DNA from: Brugia malayi
Taxonomy: Eukaryota > Nematoda > Chromadorea > Rhabditida > Onchocercidae
Length of the DNA: 64,000 nt
Assembly (NCBI RefSeq): GCF_000002995.4
Contig: NW_025062478.1
Span: forward strand, 9,745,001-9,809,000
Direction: 5' to 3'
Under the pieces are notes generated by a model, which was not told where the DNA came from, made no database searches, and saw only the letters and a list, made by a program, of their open reading frames with translations. Made by a program: the position numbers and the translations under genes. Positions 38,493 through 51,711 of this stretch are shown one piece after another. Position 1 is the stretch's first letter. Every line of letters starts with the position of its first letter.

Positions 38493-41400
38493 CTATGCAG
38501 TAGAATGATTCAAAGGTGGAAAGTTATCTGCTATTTGCCTATCCATAGTTTGTCCTTCGTCATCTTCCGTTCCATCATTTTCTTCATTATTTTCATTGTT
38601 GGGTGGATCATTTGCATGGACTACTGGAGAATACTAAAAATTCTCTTAATTTATTCATGAATAAACAAAAAAAAAAACTCATGAGTTTTTTTTTTTGAAT
38701 GGAAATTTTAGTATACTGTACTCTCTTATGTTATTGCATTCAGAAAGAACAAAGTTTAAGCTCTTCGTTAATCATGTAAATGTTCTAAACTTTAGAATCA
38801 ATAACTAAAATACATGTAATACGTGCACAAATGCTGACATCACTATATCGTATACTTTTGTTCAATTGAAGAGTAAAAAAAAAAGTCAAACCTTTATGTT
38901 AACTTTATGTTGTCGTAATAGCGTCAATTCACCTCCTTCTGCCTCTACGGGATATATGTATACAAAGCCATCAGTAGTTACAACCAGCAAATTTAGTTTG
39001 TCATTAATTCTAAAAATAGCAGTAAATATGCAAAAGATTTCAATCATCAACATTAAAACTATGAAGAAATTATCGGCGATGCAATAAAGTATACTGCATC
39101 ACTGGAAACTTTATGTAATGCGATACCTAAAAACTGAACATACAATGCAAATAAGCTCCCAGTTATTCATCAATTTTTCAATTTAGTAAGTTGAATATTT
39201 TAGTAAAGATTTTCCTAGAGTTATGGTGAAATTTTTTATAGGAACAAGTAAAGCTTACAAGTTTGTTATCAAAATAGATCTAAAATGATCATTAGAACAA
39301 TCAGTCCCTTCCAAATGGGAATATAACAATTATGAGATACAAGATATCTGAGGTTAATTAGCATTAACATAGAAAAGTTACATTGATAGCGCAACCGCAT
39401 TCCGCTTTCCAACTGAAGGCAATCTTGCGGTAGCAAAACTTTTTGCTCTCAACCAAAGATCATTCATTTGTGCTGGTAAATAACTACTCGCTTGTTTTGA
39501 CAAATAATCTACCCATCCTTGTTCTTCAGTGTCCTCATTTCTGAAATTTAATGCTATCAATATTATGAGAAATCCTAAATTTTAATTCATGAACTGAAAA
39601 AACAATAACCGGTTACTGTATTTCTCTTTGCTTCTGCTTAAAAAGTAAAGCACAACTGTATTCATCGAATTCAAACATGACAATGTAATGTATACGAAAT
39701 AATAATAGCCGATATACGTTAAATTCGAAAATAAAAAAACAAAGATTAAATGGTGCCCAGATCTCAAATTTTAGCGTCATAATTTGTAAATCGAAGTAAA
39801 AAAAAAAAAAAAATTAAAAAGCAGATGACATGTCTTTCAAGAACTGTAGAAAATTATCAAATAAGTATATCTTACTCATTTACTGGATCAGCTGTTCGTT
39901 CCAATTTGAACACATGAACCGTTTCGGTATTACTTGAAGAACATAAATAGTTACCATCGAGACTAAATGCCAATGAATAAATGGTAACAAACCTGCAAAT
40001 TGATTAATTTAATCTATCTAAAACTAATAAAGAAAATTTTCACTATATGCAAAAATTACCTTTTAACACCGCGTGTAAACTCATACAGTCGATCGCCAGA
40101 TTCAGTATCGAATACACGAATTACAGTACCACGGGTTGAAGCAGTAGCTAATTTTTTACCATCGTAACTAAAACGTAACGCTGCCAATGGGCTTGTATGC
40201 GCCGAAATTGTATTCATCGAATTCAAACATGACACGTCAAATAATTGAACTTGAAAAAATGTTAAAATTAATATTAATTTTGAAATGCATCACTGTTTTA
40301 TCTTACTGCTCTCATGTTTTATACCTTTTTTATGCAGAAATTTATCGTATGTAATGTTAATTTATGAATGAAAAAATAAAAAAACCTTACTTTTTTACAA
40401 ACTACTGAGCTTTGTATTAGTAGTAGAATGAGTGCTCTTCTATTAAAATTCATTTTCACTACTCTTATTCAATGGTGTTGTAATAAACAAGCAAACAACT
40501 CTAAGAATTCTGCATTCTAATAATACTATGACAGAAAAAAACCAAAAGAATAATTACCATGGCCATTGTTAATTGAGCCTGGATAAGCTAAAAACGAATT
40601 GACGGTTGATGACAAGTCGATGATACCATTAGTATTTGAAGGCGTATCACGGATTGTATGAATAACCGGAAAAATATCAACTTCAATAAAACATAATTTT
40701 GTTTTATATAAATTTATTTGATAAATAAGTTTCCTTCATTTCTACGTAAAATCACGAATTCTATCCAAACAAAAACTCAACATATATGAAATCCAAGCAA
40801 AGTTAATAGTATGAGTAATCTAACATGCAATATATATAGTATTGTTAAATGTGATTTCAATTTGATAAACGATATGAACACATAATAGATTAGATGAATG
40901 AGATCGTTATTTGTAAACAACCAATGATTGCTTCCACATTAAGTGGTACATTAATTTTAGAGTTTTCCTGTGGTTCACTTCCGATCAGAAATGTCTATAA
41001 TAATAACTCGAGTAATGATAAATCAGCTGTTCTTTCAGAATTTCGAAACATTAATAAAAGCATCAACTTGCATATCAATAAGTAAATTCTTCAACAGTGA
41101 GCTAGAAGTTCTCAAAATTAATGAATCTCTTTCAAGCTTTTTCCCTTCTTTTATTCATCTTCCTTTATTTTGCAAACTGTCAAAGTGAAAACAAAAACCT
41201 TAAGATTTTTGCATAACAGAATATTTTAAACAGTTATTCATAAAGATAGCAATATGATCTCCTGACGAATAATTGAACTTCGTGTAATACATTAAAAGTT
41301 GGCTTGATGACCATAATTCTTTCCAGATGACTGTAGTCAAAATTGTGTCATCTTATGCCAATTTTTTCAGTATTATTACATATTAAAAAAGACTTGTTGA

Positions 41401-43012
41401 AAATTTAAAAAAAGAATTTGCTTTACTATTCGCTGCTTTGCCTCTTATTGTGTTTCTGCTTAAACATATTCAATTTTTTTTCGTCATATAGCATAGCGAC
41501 GTATTAGTGCATATGTAACTCAACAAAATCATCTCTATATTCGATTTAGATATTTTTATAAATATGACTAAAATGGTTCAGATGTTACTGAACTGACAAT
41601 TTGATATTGCTCATACAAATAAAAATTTCTGAATTTTAAAAATCAGCTTATTGAAATTCAGAAAAAATTCACAAAAGCATGTGCTGAAAAACAAAAAACA
41701 AAAAAAAAAAAAAAAACTACCTTCATATCTTTAACTGTATGAATATATACTATGTCTTCTAGGCAAACTACCATATACTGCAAATAAATGCATTAATTAA
41801 ACTCTGTTATCTGAAAGTCAACTTCGAAATAGATTGAAGGATTTTTTTTTCTTCAGTTTTTGAAGAACATCAATGAGTGCTTGAGCATTCAGTTTATAAT
41901 TTTAATTTTCAAAATACTTTAAATTAACTTTAACGTACTGAAAATGGAACTTCAGGAATAACGAAAAACTTACGTCACGATTTAATCTCACTGCTAGTAC
42001 TGTATTTGTATAGCTTTGAGCACAAATCTCATTGTTTTTCTGGAAATGATAAATCCGAAGTTTACGTGGTGCTTGCGTCGATACCAGCATTAAAAGACTG
42101 GATGAGAAGAGACGCTCAATGAGCATAATTTCGGAAACTTCTATAATTGGAATGTTAAAAGACATTTACTTCGAATATATAAGCAGCAGTTTGATATTTC
42201 AATTTTTTGAAGTTAAAGTTGAACAGCAAGTATAGCTACATACATATTTCTGAAATCTCTGTTCGATGATTCGAATGACTTCTACGTTCCTATCAAATTC
42301 TAAAACACATTTCCCACTACATCTCGAAACTGTCCTGATATTGTTAAATCGATTTTTTTTTTTTTGGTAGAATGACAATGTCAGACTTATGAGAAGTGCA
42401 ATGACGAAATTAAAACAGTCCTAGTATTTCCTCAATTCTTGCATTCCTTAAAGTGTGACAAGAAACCTATTCGATTTTTTAAAGATATAACGATGGTAAT
42501 TGACTTTACCTATATTCTTCTTCTTGTCATCTGAAAACTGTCTATAACTTTCGTGAATTAAGTCAAGCTTATCAGTTTTTTTGACTGAATATAACGCATA
42601 ACTGGATGCTGCACCCAAAGCAATCGACCTGTAACGGTATTTCATTAACACTAAACTGATTACATAGGTGCTGAAACACCTGAACACTGTGAAACTGGAA
42701 AAAAAAAAAAAACGTAGGAAAAGAACTGCATTACTTATATAGACGCAAAAATAAAACAGATCTTCATAGGTCAAACGTTTAAGTCAAAATACTTTTTTAT
42801 CTTATAGCTCAAAAAAAAGTATTTTGATATGTATTTTGCTAAGTGTATCATGCTTTTATTCATGCAGCATCTATCACCGCAAAATCAACTTTTCCAGTTG
42901 AGACCTATTCGACATATTTAAAAAAAAAAAAAAAAAACGGAGCTTACGTAGCATCCTGATTGAAGCCAACAAAAGATAATTCTTCAGGTGACAATTCATC
43001 ATCCAGTGACAT
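38493..43012 (-). CDS. atg-18: WIPI/ATG18 autophagy WD-repeat propeller
   Basis: Ten minus-strand exons: 43012-42948, 42628-42510, 42140-41974, 41777-41721, 40666-40558, 40249-40060, 39992-39876, 39540-39382, 39009-38892, 38633-38493; 413 residues. Family blocks are clear: [139 protein letters not shown]18/WIPI proteins bind PI3P on the phagophore and recruit the ATG12-5-16 or ATG2 machinery. The binding motif FRRG reads FTRG here (230-233). The acceptor before the exon starting 40666 is CG instead of AG (TTTTTCCG), and no in-phase AG exists nearby. An upstream in-frame ATG at 43096 could add 28 residues. The C-terminal tail is acidic and ends PPLNHSTA. Confidence 0.92.
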
Positions 43013-46000
43013 CGGCGGCTCAGTTGTTAGGCGAGTTGCTACTACCTGTAAAGTCCGTAAAACACCATTTCCTGCATCCGATAACCACCTGAACATATCG
43101 TCACCAAGTTGTGGTGCTCGAAATGAGCTAGGACGCAGCAACACAGTATACTTGATACACTTGCAAATACTAAGAAGTGAAGCCCAAATGGATTCTTATC
43201 CTATTCTCAAATAATCAAGCCTAAGTGTACTATTTCTCCTGACCCTAATTCTGTTAAAGAGGTCACCAGAGCCTTCAAAGGGAAAGCAATCAATAAATAG
43301 ACCTTTCTAGTCTAATTAACCTACCTCTCCCAAAAAAGTAATTCACGGGGTCATAATCGAATAGAACGCGGAAGATGGACTGGCCAGTGCCATCCTCTTT
43401 CTTTCCCTAAATCATCGCTTCAAAACGATGGTGAATTATCATTATCATCCGTGTAATATTTAGGCATAGAATTGTTACGGGAATAAATTCTCCTTTAACC
43501 TTACCAAATTACATTTGTTCTCGTCCCCTCATCTCAAGCTACTTCTGATTTATCATCTTGAATTTAATGCAATTCCATTAGCGACTCTATACCAATTGCT
43601 GGAGTAAATATGATGAGTATTAGAAACTTACTTGGAATTTCAGCTAAAACTAAATTCGTCATATTTCTTAAGTGACAGAATGTATAATCTTTTTCATCAT
43701 TTCATGTAGTTACATCTTCCATGTTCAAATGATCAATTTTTTAGAATAGACCTGAATTTCTCCACATTAGTTTACTTTAAAACCATATTTTCAGAAAAAT
43801 TTCCATTAATAGATCAACGACAACACTACAGATTAAGTAGTAATTAGTTAGGTAGTACGTAAGACTCATTTAAACTCATTTTTCATTAGTCATAAAAACA
43901 AAGCACAAATGGGTATTTCTGTAGACATGAACTTCTTCAGATTTAGTTTGTTCTTGCTCTAATTTCTTTTAGAAACAATTAACATCTGATTACAAACATT
44001 TAAAAAGGAAAGAAAAGGACAATAAGGGAGTAAGAAAAAAAGAAGTCAAAGAAAAAAAAAAAAAAAAAACTCCAATATGTTCGTCTTCAACTTGTACATT
44101 TGTGGAATAAATTGGGACAGTCAGTTAAATCTATATTTCTATATCGAATAAGCTGAAGACGAACCATTCAATGAACTCATTCTGTATATGGTACAAAAAT
44201 AAGTTTAAAAAAGTAATCTAACATTTTCTAGTCTAGCATAGAACTTATGCAAATTTCTACATTATGCATCGCACACTAACATACCACTTCATTCTCCAAC
44301 CACTATCCATTTTTTGCACAGTGAAATTCTTTCCTTTTTCAAAAATTCAAAAATCTTTCCAATTTCTAATTTTCAAAAATATTGAATTCACTAATAAATG
44401 TCAAACGTTTCAGATGGGAAAGCATTCTATACAAATGAGAAAAATTAGTGAATCAAAAAGCGCATTTTGAAGAGATAATAATATACACTAAAATTTTACT
44501 TCCATGATAAAAACAAAGAATTTAAATGTCAGATCGTCCGTTTCCAATCAACGCTTATTCTTTCTTCATATTTCCAATATTCGACCATTTTTACGACCGC
44601 GTCTAACTATACGCACGCAAAGCGTACATTCAATACAATCAATCACCAACAAAAAGCCAATCGAATGCGCTGCTAAGCATCTTGCAACTGTACGCGTGCG
44701 CAAAATTATCAATCGCTGTATGCTTTTGCATTCATCGATGCCTTATGACAATTATACAATGTATGTTATCCTGATTGGGTCGCTATGAAAATTCTATGAT
44801 TCTTTCTTTCAAATGTCACAGAGAAGTATGTTTCGTCGTTCTCTTTCATTCTAATAAATTAATGTCACAAATTACTCATTGCAATGGAATCTCGATTAGT
44901 TGATAAATTGAAAAGTGCAAAAATTTGACAATTATAAAAGGGAAAATATATAATTAAAATTTTGAAAAATACAGGATAAAAAAAAAAGATTGCTATAAAG
45001 AGAAATGTAGATATTATGTATTTATTCTTTCATTTTTCTTTTTACAAAAAAAAAAAAAAAAAAAAGACTCTTATAAATGTTTTATTATTAATTTAAATGA
45101 TAGAAAGAAATAGCAAAAGTTTTAACTCTAGTATTCATTATTGCAGTGTTATTTTTTCTATGTTTATATCAATTTAAGATTAAAATATTAAAATTAATAG
45201 CTTATTATTCATCCATAAAATTATAAATGAATTTTTCCAAAAAATTAATTATGACTAATTAAATGAGTTATGCTTTATTTCCAATAATTTTTTTAATTTA
45301 ATTTAATTTGGAGATTTTTTGATTTTAATTTTTTTTTAATTTTTTAATTTTAAAATATCTCTCTGTTAGTGCAAATTTTATTTTTGCTTGTTGTTATTTG
45401 CAGTATAGTAATATGCAATACTAATATTAGTGATTTTTTTTTTTTTTTTTTTTTGAATTATATAAAAAATATTGAAATTTAGAGTTTTTTTTTATTTGGG
45501 AATATAATTCTGAAAAAATTTTTTTGAATGATGAAAAAATCATTTTTTATTCTTATCACCAAGATTTCTCGACTAGTTAATGTTACGAGAAAAGCTTTGA
45601 AAATGATTTCAGATAAAATAGTTTTTGAGTTTGTATGGTTTTTTTTTTCTTTTTTTTTAAAAAAAAATTATATTTATGATTTATTTTATCATTTAATTTC
45701 AGAAATAAAAAATTGCAGTCGATGATAAATCATTTCAAAATATATTTTTGTTGATTTTTGTTTGAAAGCGCTGTTGTCTATGGCAACGTATTATATTTAT
45801 TATAAATATGTAATGTTTGCATGCTTAAAATGATAAAATTTCATGTTTTACTATATTACTTTTTTTAATAATTTCAGGCTAATTCGATTTGAGGAAAATA
45901 ATCCTTAAATTATATAAATTTCACTTTTATCATATTTAAAATTGGTTAAAATGATATCAGTAAACGATAGCAAATGATAAATTAAATGATTAAAATTAAT

Positions 46001-46384
46001 TTCTTCTAAAATGATAAAAAAGAATTTTAAGAGAAATTAAACAAAAACAAAAAAGCATTATAGAATCACAAATCGTACCATAACCATCAGTCATCCGCAA
46101 TAAAATTTCAATGCAAAATTTCAATTTCAAATATTTTTAGGAAAATATTTCATTTTAACTAAGAAAGTTTTTGATGCAAATGAAAACAAAAAAATAAAAA
46201 AATTCCCTCTAAAGAAATCAATACCTTTCATAAAATTTTTATTATTTTTTTAGATTTTAAATACAAATAAAAAAAAAAAAAAGAACGTTTCCAATCACAC
46301 AATTATAACAATTAATCGCTTAAATTATGCCTTTTAAATTTTCCTATTTTGCTGATCAGCTATAATTAATAATACTTTTCGCTT

Positions 46385-46555
46385 ATTATCGATAATTAAT
46401 AATAATAGCAATAATAATAATAATGATAAAAATAATAGTAAATAATAATAGTGCTGAGTAGTAGTAATAACACTAATAATAATATAATAATAATAATAAT
46501 GAATAATAATAATAATGAGTAATAATAGTAATAATAATGAGTAATAATAATAATG

Positions 46556-46586
<31 letters not shown>

Positions 46587-46735
46587 AATAATAATAAGTA
46601 GTAATAATAATAATAATGAACAATAATAACAATAATAATAATAATAATTAATAATAATGATGAGCAATAATAATAATAATAATAATAATGAATATAATAA
46701 TAATGAGTAATAATAATAATTATTATTACTATTGA
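46385..46735. repeat. AAT/ATA microsatellite array
   Basis: About 350 bp of AATAATAAT interrupted by TGAGT, GCA and similar variants. The long minus-strand frames rich in Tyr and Leu across it are a by-product of the triplet repeat, not genes. Confidence 0.93.
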
Positions 46736-47879
46736 ATTTAAATTTCAAATTTATCAAAAATTAGGAATGGAATAGGGGAGAGAAAGAGAAGGAGAGAGAG
46801 AGGTAGAGAGAGGGAGGAAAAGAAAAAAAGAAAAAATGGAACATCTCGTGAATTTCTCGTGAAATGTTTCAAAATTTGATTATATGTAACAGTAGGTGGC
46901 ATCTATTAGTTTTAACTCTTCCTTTTTAAACATCGATTGCATCTTCTTCAACCAATAATCATTCATCGATATTTGCACTTTCTAACAATTATTCAATTAT
47001 TTTTTATCATTTAATAAAATTTTTAGGTATTAATTTTCCAAAATATTAATTTGCTAAATTTTAATAATTAAAATTAATTGCATTATTATTTAATTGTTTT
47101 TTTTTAAATAATTAAAATTTTAATTGTATTAAATTTATTCAATTGTTGTATTAAATAAATATCATAGATTAAGTTATTATTTTAAATTGTTCATTGAATA
47201 TTTTAAAATTTTTTAATAAATAATTTAAAATATAATTTATATTATTAATAATATTATGATAATAAATATTTGAATATATATGCATGAGATTTATTTATCC
47301 ACCTGATATATACGAGGAATAGAGTTTTCACAAAATTAAAAATGTAATATTTATTATAGTTAAAAAAAAATTTTTAAATTTTTGAAATAAACCATTGAAT
47401 TTAGCAGATGCTTAGTTTGTTGTTGTTTTTTTTTTTCTTTTTATAAATATTTATATAGTTTCATTTTTTTTCCTTTCCGAGAAATTAATTACCTTTGATA
47501 ATTAAACATTAATCTAATCAGAGAGAGCATTCTTTTAAGATAAAATTATTATACTATTTACAACTATGAATATTGGCTTTCTTTCTTTTTTTTTTTGTTC
47601 ATCTGTTTTCGTTTTATTTTTTATTTTTAGATGTTATTTTTAGTGAGTGGGAGAGTATTTTGTTATTGATGCTACTATGAACGAGAAAATTTCTTGGCGC
47701 TTTTGTCGATGCGTCAATAGAGCCAAATCATTAATTGACTGAATGCTGTGCTTTTATAAGTTTGTCTTGACAAACGTTATTGCTTAACTTATTCAAATAT
47801 CATATTACTTAATTTAGTTAACCATTAAAGATTAATTTTAATCTATTATTTAATCTAGTAATTAAATTATTTGACGTAT

Positions 47880-48290
47880 TACTTAAAATACTAATGATTA
47901 GATTATTTGACGTATTACTTAATACTAATGATTAGATTACTTGACCTATATTACCTAGTCTATTAACGATTAGATTATTTGATATTTGACGTATTACTTA
48001 ATACTAATGATTAGATTACTTGACCTATATTACTTAGTCTATTAACGATTAGATTATTTGATATTTGACGTATTACTTAATACTAATGATTAGATTACTT
48101 GACCTATATTACCTAGTCTATTAACGATTAGATTATTTGACCTCTTACTTCATTTACAGATAATTAGATAATTTGACCTGTTGCTCAGTCTACTAATTGA
48201 CCAGATTATTTGACCTCTTACTTAATCTACTAATTGATTAGACTATCTGGCTTATATTACTTACTCCATTAACGATTAGACTACTTGACC
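47880..48290. repeat. 79-bp tandem repeat made of shorter GATTAGATTA units
   Basis: TACTAATGATTAGATTACTT recurs at 47923, 48002 and 48081 with a 79-bp period. Each 79-bp unit contains two related sub-units around ATTAGATTA and TTTGACC, and more diverged sub-units continue to about 48290. This is a two-level satellite. Confidence 0.88.
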
Positions 48291-48474
48291 TACCAGTCAT
48301 CATACGACTTAATGTATCAATTATCAATGGAGTAGTAGTAGTAGTAGCAATCCATCCAGAAGAAATGAACAGAAACAACTTTCCGCTTCCATAAACATTT
48401 CACGAAAACATAATTCGCCACGAATGAGATAAACCAACGAACGCTTTTAAAGAGTGCAATTTTCATAACCTTTT

Positions 48475-48550
48475 GCGCACACATACACACATACACATAC
48501 ATACACATACACATACTCACACACCCACACATACACACATACACATATCC
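48475..48550. repeat. CA-rich microsatellite (ACACATAC)
   Basis: Interrupted CACACATACA repeats. The minus-strand frame reads as alternating Val, Tyr, Met and Cys and is not considered coding. Confidence 0.9.
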
Positions 48551-49194
48551 AGAGAAATCGATCGTAAGCAAATAAGAAGACTTCTTTTTTCTTTTCCTTT
48601 TTTTTTTTTTTTCACTTGTCATCTGTTTGACGTCATCGTTTAGCATTATTATGAATTGTCCAATTCATTTATATTTTTACCTCTGATCTACCTTTAATTC
48701 TTTCCAATATCATTATCATTATTATTGATTTTTTTTTTTTTTTTTCTAAAACAATTTCACAAATTTTGTACGAACAGATTCAATTCAATTTTTTTTTTTT
48801 GATTGAAAATGTTCATTGATGTAAAATGAAATGGATGAAAATGTTGACATTATTGTCATTTCTTTTTCCTTTTTCCTTTCTTTTTTTTTTTCTCATTTCT
48901 ATCATTTTTCTCATTTTCTATTTGTGCAATTTCTTGCTACAAACTTTTTCCTCCAAACACTATCATTTATCACTACAACAAACAAAACTAAACTACTCCA
49001 ATTACTATTTAATGCATAAAAATATGCATATAGGATTGGATGACAAATGAGTGTCACATGAATTTTTGGATGATTAGAAGAAGTATGCAGCAATACTTGT
49101 TAGTATGTAATTTATAAATCATATGATATTAGATTTTTATTGATTGTTAGCTGGTTGATATTATTTAAATATTTGCAAAAAGGAAAAAGAGATA

Positions 49195-49240
49195 ATAGGA
49201 AAAGGAGAAGGAGGAGGAGGAGGGAAGAGGAGAGGAGGTG
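49195..49240. repeat. Purine-only GGA/AGG tract
   Basis: Runs such as AGGAGAAGGAGGAGGAGGAG with almost no pyrimidine on the plus strand; such tracts can form triplex or H-DNA. No function is visible. Confidence 0.75.
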
Positions 49241-49800
49241 AAAATAAGAGAACAATAAATCATTTATTTGTTTGCTTTTTAACAATTATCATTTATTGTT
49301 AGCAATGTATTAGTTTCAAACTTATCTAATTTCTTTATTTTTGCTTAAATAAAATCTAAATTACATTTGTTAATTTATTTAAAAAAAAAAAAAGGAAAAA
49401 TTTATTTATCATTTTTTGTTAAATTCTCTTTTTATTTTTCTTTTTGATTATCAATATAACTTATAGAATGATAAAGAAATGATAAATGCACAAAAATGAT
49501 AAAAAAAAAAAGTAATAATAGCACTTAAATTTTATTATCATACAAAATTTTACACTCTTTTCTTGATAATACTTTTTTTTTTTTGATTGTTATACTTTGT
49601 AGCTTATCTACTTTTTATGCTCAATGATATATTTATAGAAATGTGTAGCATTTGAGATATTTCATCGAAATTCATCTGATAGTTATAAGTATTTTATCAT
49701 CAATAAATACTTTTTCTTTATCACTTCTTTTATCAGTGATCAGCTTCAAGTAATATAATATGCAAACTAGATAATAAAATATTAACATCTGTTTGTTACT

Positions 49801-49855
49801 TTTTTTTCTCTCTCTCTCTTTCTCTTTCTCTTTCCCTCTCTCTCCCTCTCTCAGA
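49801..49855. repeat. CT-rich microsatellite
   Basis: TCTCTCTCTCTTTCTCTTTC-type pyrimidine tract, about 55 bp. Confidence 0.85.
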
Positions 49856-50736
49856 CATATTTCCCATTAAAATTCTCGTAGACGTATCTCATTCATTCAT
49901 TTATTTCAATGATTTTTTATAAAAATTAAAATTGATTGAAAAAAAAAAGTCAGTTTGATTTTTTTTTTAATCAGTTTTATTTGTCATTTTATTGTTTACT
50001 TTTTTTCATTTTTAACAATTCAACATAAATGCTAATATTACTATTTCAATTGCAAATTTAAATTATTCAATTTGTATTTTTTTTTCTCTCTCTAATAAAT
50101 TATATTTTGATGGAAATAAAGATTAAGCAAACAAAAAAAAAAAAAAAAATAAAAAGTAAAATTCTCCAAGGATTTGCTAATTATCCAATAATAGAAAATG
50201 AATACGAAATGTGAAGGAACAAAAAAAAGAAAAAAAAAATAAAATAATTTGAAAATGATAAAATCAAATATTTTACAAAAAAAAAAAATCGAATAATAAC
50301 AAATAGATATTTCGTTTTATTAAATTTGATTTTTTTTTTTCAAAAAAAAAAAGTATTCACAATAATATTTTTTTTTTTTACAAAATTATCACAAAGATTA
50401 AAAGATTTCCAACTCGTCCCTTCTTTTTCTTTTTTTTTTCCTGTTTGTTTAATATGAAAATGACATATACTTTCCATTTATTCATCATTTCATTAATTCT
50501 TCCTATTTCTCACAAAGTTATTAAATGGCAGGTCAAAGGTTAAATTTTTTTGATTATAAGTAATTATAATTATTTCCCATAATTAAAATAACTTTTTTCT
50601 TTTGTTGTATTAAGCAATATGAGTAAAAGATTTTCCTAAAATGACAAAAATTATCTAAAAATAATGATCTTTTGTTGTTAATGAGAGTTTATTTTTAGGA
50701 TTTAAATAGCTATTATAGCAATTATTATGAAAGGAA

Positions 50737-50786
50737 GGTCAAATACCAGAACAATCTCTTATTGATAAGGTCAAATACCAGAACGA
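50737..50786. repeat. 33-bp direct duplication AGGTCAAATACCAGAAC
   Basis: AGGTCAAATACCAGAAC occurs at about 50737 and again 33 bp later, just before the GAT hairpin. Two spaced GGTCA half-sites resemble nuclear receptor elements, but this is only a resemblance. Confidence 0.75.
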
Positions 50787-50804
50787 TCTGTTGGTTAATT
50801 TTTG

Positions 50805-50864
50805 GATGATGATGATGATGATGATCTGACCTATAAATAATTATTGAGCCATCATCATCATCAT
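50805..50864. repeat. Inverted GAT/ATC triplet repeat (hairpin potential)
   Basis: Seven GAT triplets (50805-50825) face an ATCATCATCATCAT arm (50851-50864) across a loop of about 25 bases, so the arms can pair. Confidence 0.8.
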
Positions 50865-51309
50865 TAGTTGTCTTTCTCCATTAGGTTATCTTGTCTAATC
50901 CTTCATTAAGAACTTTTTTTTATTTATTTTATTTTTTTTTCCAATGAATTATGATACTTTTTATATTATATAAATATGATAAATTTAACAATGATTTCAT
51001 TTAATTGAGTTTAAAAAAAAAAAGTTAAAAAGAAATAAGTTAAAGAATTAAAAAGTAATACATTTATTCATATTATTATTTGATACAAATTGATTTAAAA
51101 AATAAATAAATAAACAAAATGTTCGAGAATTGCTTTTTTTTTTTTTTTTTTTTGAATTTTAATGACGAATTGCGAATTGTTTATTGTTATCATTTTATCT
51201 TCATCGTTATCAATTATTATTCTTTATCCATGTTTTTATGAGAATTCTTTTCATCGTTACCAATGTAATCGAAATGATACACTGCTATCTTTCAACTTAA
51301 TATTTTAGT

Positions 51310-51640
51310 TTCTATTTTAATTTATTCTTTTCAATTCCTATTCCATTAATTTTTAACTTATTCCTTTCAATTAATTCCTATTCCATTAATTTTTAACTCA
51401 TTCTTTTCAATTCCTATTCCATTAATTTTTAACTCATTCTTTTCAATTCCTATTCCATTAATTTTTAACTCATTCTTTTCAATTCCTATTCCATTAATTT
51501 TTAACTCATTCTTTTCAATTCCTATTCCATTAATTTTTAACTCATTCTTTTCAATTCCTATTCCATTAATTTTTAACTCATTCTTTTCAATTCCTATTCT
51601 ATTAATTTTTAACTTATTCTTTTCAATTCGCATTTCATTT
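51310..51640. repeat. 36-bp minisatellite, about nine copies
   Basis: The unit CATTCTTTTCAATTCCTATT plus CCATTAATTTTTAACT repeats with a 36-bp period; central copies are identical and outer ones vary (one has a 4-bp insertion near 51375). Because 36 is a multiple of three, one minus frame stays open (12-residue unit KNELKINGIGIE) by chance. Confidence 0.93.
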
Positions 51641-51711
51641 TTTTCATTAAACAATATCTTCGGTTAAACTATTATTAATGTTTATTTGAACTAAACTATT
51701 TATTAATGCAT

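Noticed and set aside
44504..44788. 94-codon plus-strand frame in the region upstream of WIPI/ATG18
   Set aside because: No recognisable motif; the less AT-rich composition is better explained as promoter DNA of the divergent gene.
46396..46757. Long minus-strand frames rich in Tyr, Leu and Ile
   Set aside because: They translate an AAT microsatellite; the open frame is a by-product of a triplet repeat lacking stops in that phase.
47880..48290. CRISPR-like array
   Set aside because: Repeats are contiguous, with no unique spacers, in a eukaryotic genome.
51367..51654. 95-codon minus-strand frame with 12-residue repeats (KNELKINGIGIE)
   Set aside because: The 36-bp minisatellite unit is divisible by three, so one frame stays open by chance; no splice sites or flanking coding sequence.
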